From NCBI RefSeq assembly GCF_000003605.2, contig NW_003126929.1, positions 1-22,485 of the forward strand: a DNA stretch of 22,485 nucleotides, in the 5' to 3' direction. Of this stretch, positions 20,688-22,485 are shown piece after piece (the first letter of the stretch is position 1; the number at the start of each line of letters is the position of its first letter). Position numbers and translations under genes: made by a program. The notes under the pieces are model-generated. The model did no database searches. It was not told where the DNA came from and was given only the letters and a program-made list of their open reading frames with translations. Origin of the DNA: Saccoglossus kowalevskii (lineage: Eukaryota; Hemichordata; Enteropneusta; Harrimaniidae).

Positions 20688-22304
20688 AAATGTCATGCAG
20701 CAGCGAACTTCCGTACCCATGCTCAAGAAAAATCAAATGACCTGGTCTAGAAAATCACTTATACATTTTTACAGTGACGATTAACCGGACGTTGACTAGC
20801 TGGTGATGAGTGTGATGAAAACTAGGGAAATAGGGCGCAGGATGTAAACGGTTAGTGGCACTGATTACGTAAGAGTCGCGTGCAAATGATTTAATCAGTG
20901 GTTATTCGACTAATAACAAAATCGTTTCCGCATGGGTACACTTGACATTTTCAGACGACAGCATATATACGAGGAGTTTCCCTGTCTTTTCGATTCGTTT
21001 GTTCACCTAACGGAGTGTTGTTTTATAGGGAATACTATGCTTGTGTTTCTAAAATATGATAATAGCCATTTTTTCAATTCAATTCGAATTGAAATAGAAA
21101 AATGTTCATACTGCAAGATCCCGTTTTATGCTTGAAATCGAACGTAGAATCAGACAAAACATCTCGTGGGATTCGACAAATGCGATAGTATTTCGGACTA
21201 TTTTCACGTCTAATAATGTGCTATGCACATTTGATAATGACCATTTTAGATGAAGTAAGGGTATCGCCACGCAATATTCCTGTCTACCGTCTGTAAAGTA
21301 CAGTTGTAAATTCTACAATACCTACAACACCTTTGTAATGGTTACATTTTTTCTTTGTATTACAATAGTTATCGTTTTAGTGTATGTGTATCAAGTCTAG
21401 GTTCCCCATATGACTACGGAGAGGAAAATCGAAAACACATCCATTAGCAAACGTAAACATCAATTCTCAGTGTCACTAAAATGCGTGTTTTTAAATCGAA
21501 CATATTTAAATAAATGATTTGTCTTCATTCATTAAAAACAAGAAAAACAAGTGGTTTGTCGCCGTGTTTATGGAAATCTGTTTTTATGGAGGTTTGTTGT
21601 TTATAGAAAGACATTTCTAATCAACTGTAACTAGTAAATCTGTTTGCCAATGTGTTGTACAGACAATCTGCGATTTTGATGAATTTTGCTGGACATTTAC
21701 ATTTACGACTATTTCCAATAAAGAAAATCAATTACAGCAATCGACTTTGACACAATCACCAAAACGCGCTGTATTCGATTAATTTGTGACCAAATCGAAT
21801 TATATGCCAATCACAGCCTTAAAACGTTACGGCGTGTTTGTCATTACATGTATACTCTTGTGAGCTAATACATAAACCAAATTCATAGAACAATTGTTCA
21901 TTTCTCTGTTAATTGATAATAGGCGAAATGACAAATAAAACATAATAAGTGTTTATTTTGGTTAATGTGTCACTCTTAATTCTAGAATTGTAAATTTTCA
22001 AATAACTTCCCAGACATGTTAAACAGATTAAACGACGACGTTTTTATTCTGTCTGGTTTTGAGCAAATGAATGTATGTGCACAGAGAACGGTTTGACTGC
22101 AGTAGAGCGTATAGCGCGCCAAGAAAATTGTTTTGTCGGCTTTGTTGGCAATATTTATTCATTTATTTCTCACTGATATCATAGCTCACGTCAATAATTT
22201 GGTTACATATTTATTGGACCGAACACAAAGTGTTCTACGCGACGCATACAACGCGCGTGTAAAGTCAGGGCAAACACACGACAGTGCTCTATAACTCGTC
22301 TTAC
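20688..22304. other. AT-rich stretch without a recognisable gene
   Basis: A 67-codon plus-strand frame at 20932-21135 has no domain and ordinary AT-rich composition. Nothing else can be supported before the transposon terminus. Confidence 0.55.
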
Positions 22305-22312
22305 TCGACTTA

Positions 22313-22485
22313 CAGTGGCGGCGGCAGTCGTCCCTCGAAAAAAAATGTTGGCGGGCGTCGCCCCTCCAAAATCAAGCTGAAACCCTTTGTGTCAGCAAAA
22401 TTTGCCCCTCAAAATGCAAGAAATAGCGTTTCAGAGAGTCTAGATTTCACAGGAGAAGCATGCCCGGAGAAGGAGAAGCATGCCC
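22313..22485 (+). mobile_element. hAT-like DNA transposon terminus, partial
   Basis: CAGTGGCGG at 22313-22321 is the typical terminal inverted repeat start of many animal hAT transposons. It is followed by the usual GTCGCCCCTCC and TTTGCCCCTC stretches found just inside such ends. The next segment, GTTTCAGAGAGTCTAGATTTC at about 22429-22449, then GGAGAAGCATGCCC, resembles subterminal sequence of widespread invertebrate hAT families as I recall it. The base composition changes sharply at 22313. The eight bases before it, 22305-22312 (TCGACTTA), would be the target-site duplication. The other end and any transposase lie beyond the window, so autonomy and the duplication cannot be checked. Confidence 0.6.
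22451..22485 (+). repeat. 20-bp tandem repeat, cut by window end
   Basis: AGGAGAAGCATGCCC starts at 22451 and again at 22471, a 20-bp period within the hAT-like element. The array may continue past the edge of the window. Confidence 0.85.

Overview
This window looks like non-coding nuclear DNA from an animal, most likely a marine invertebrate. It is AT-rich on both strands. Stop codons are frequent in all six frames, and there are no bacterial operons, ribosome binding sites or dense gene packing. It carries long (TA)n microsatellites, a 28-bp minisatellite, foldback/MITE-like inverted repeats, and at its right edge a terminus resembling a hAT DNA transposon. I could not identify the species. 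The open frames of 60 to 121 codons are mostly AT-rich, many begin at TTG or GTG rather than ATG, and none encodes a protein family I recognise. I treat nearly all of them as chance frames.

Layout, left to right. Positions 1-3370 are plain AT-rich sequence with one (TA)n tract. Positions 3408-3890 hold a GC-richer patch and a roughly 320-bp inverted-repeat element. Positions 5152-6477 are unusually structured: a near-perfect 50-bp palindrome, a 12-bp stem-loop, a 140-bp foldback and eleven copies of a 28-bp tandem repeat. Positions 6484-10087 are mostly featureless apart from a small GC-richer patch at 6725-6895. Positions 10088-10535 carry a GT/G-run tract and a 44-bp tandem duplication. Positions 11328-12321 contain the best candidates for real exons, on the minus strand, with coding-like codon use and canonical splice sites. 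Positions 14192-14900 hold a second (TA)n tract and a 53-bp tandem duplication. Positions 15650-20700 contain scattered matches to metazoan regulatory motifs (NRF1, RFX, CTCF, GC box plus CRE). Positions 22305-22485 are the start of the hAT-like element, cut by the window edge.

No complete gene, tRNA, rRNA, CRISPR array or recognisable new system is visible. If a gene is present, the sequence best supports a minus-strand membrane or secreted protein with small exons near 11.3-12.3 kb, but this rests on splice-site and codon-use reading alone and is weak.
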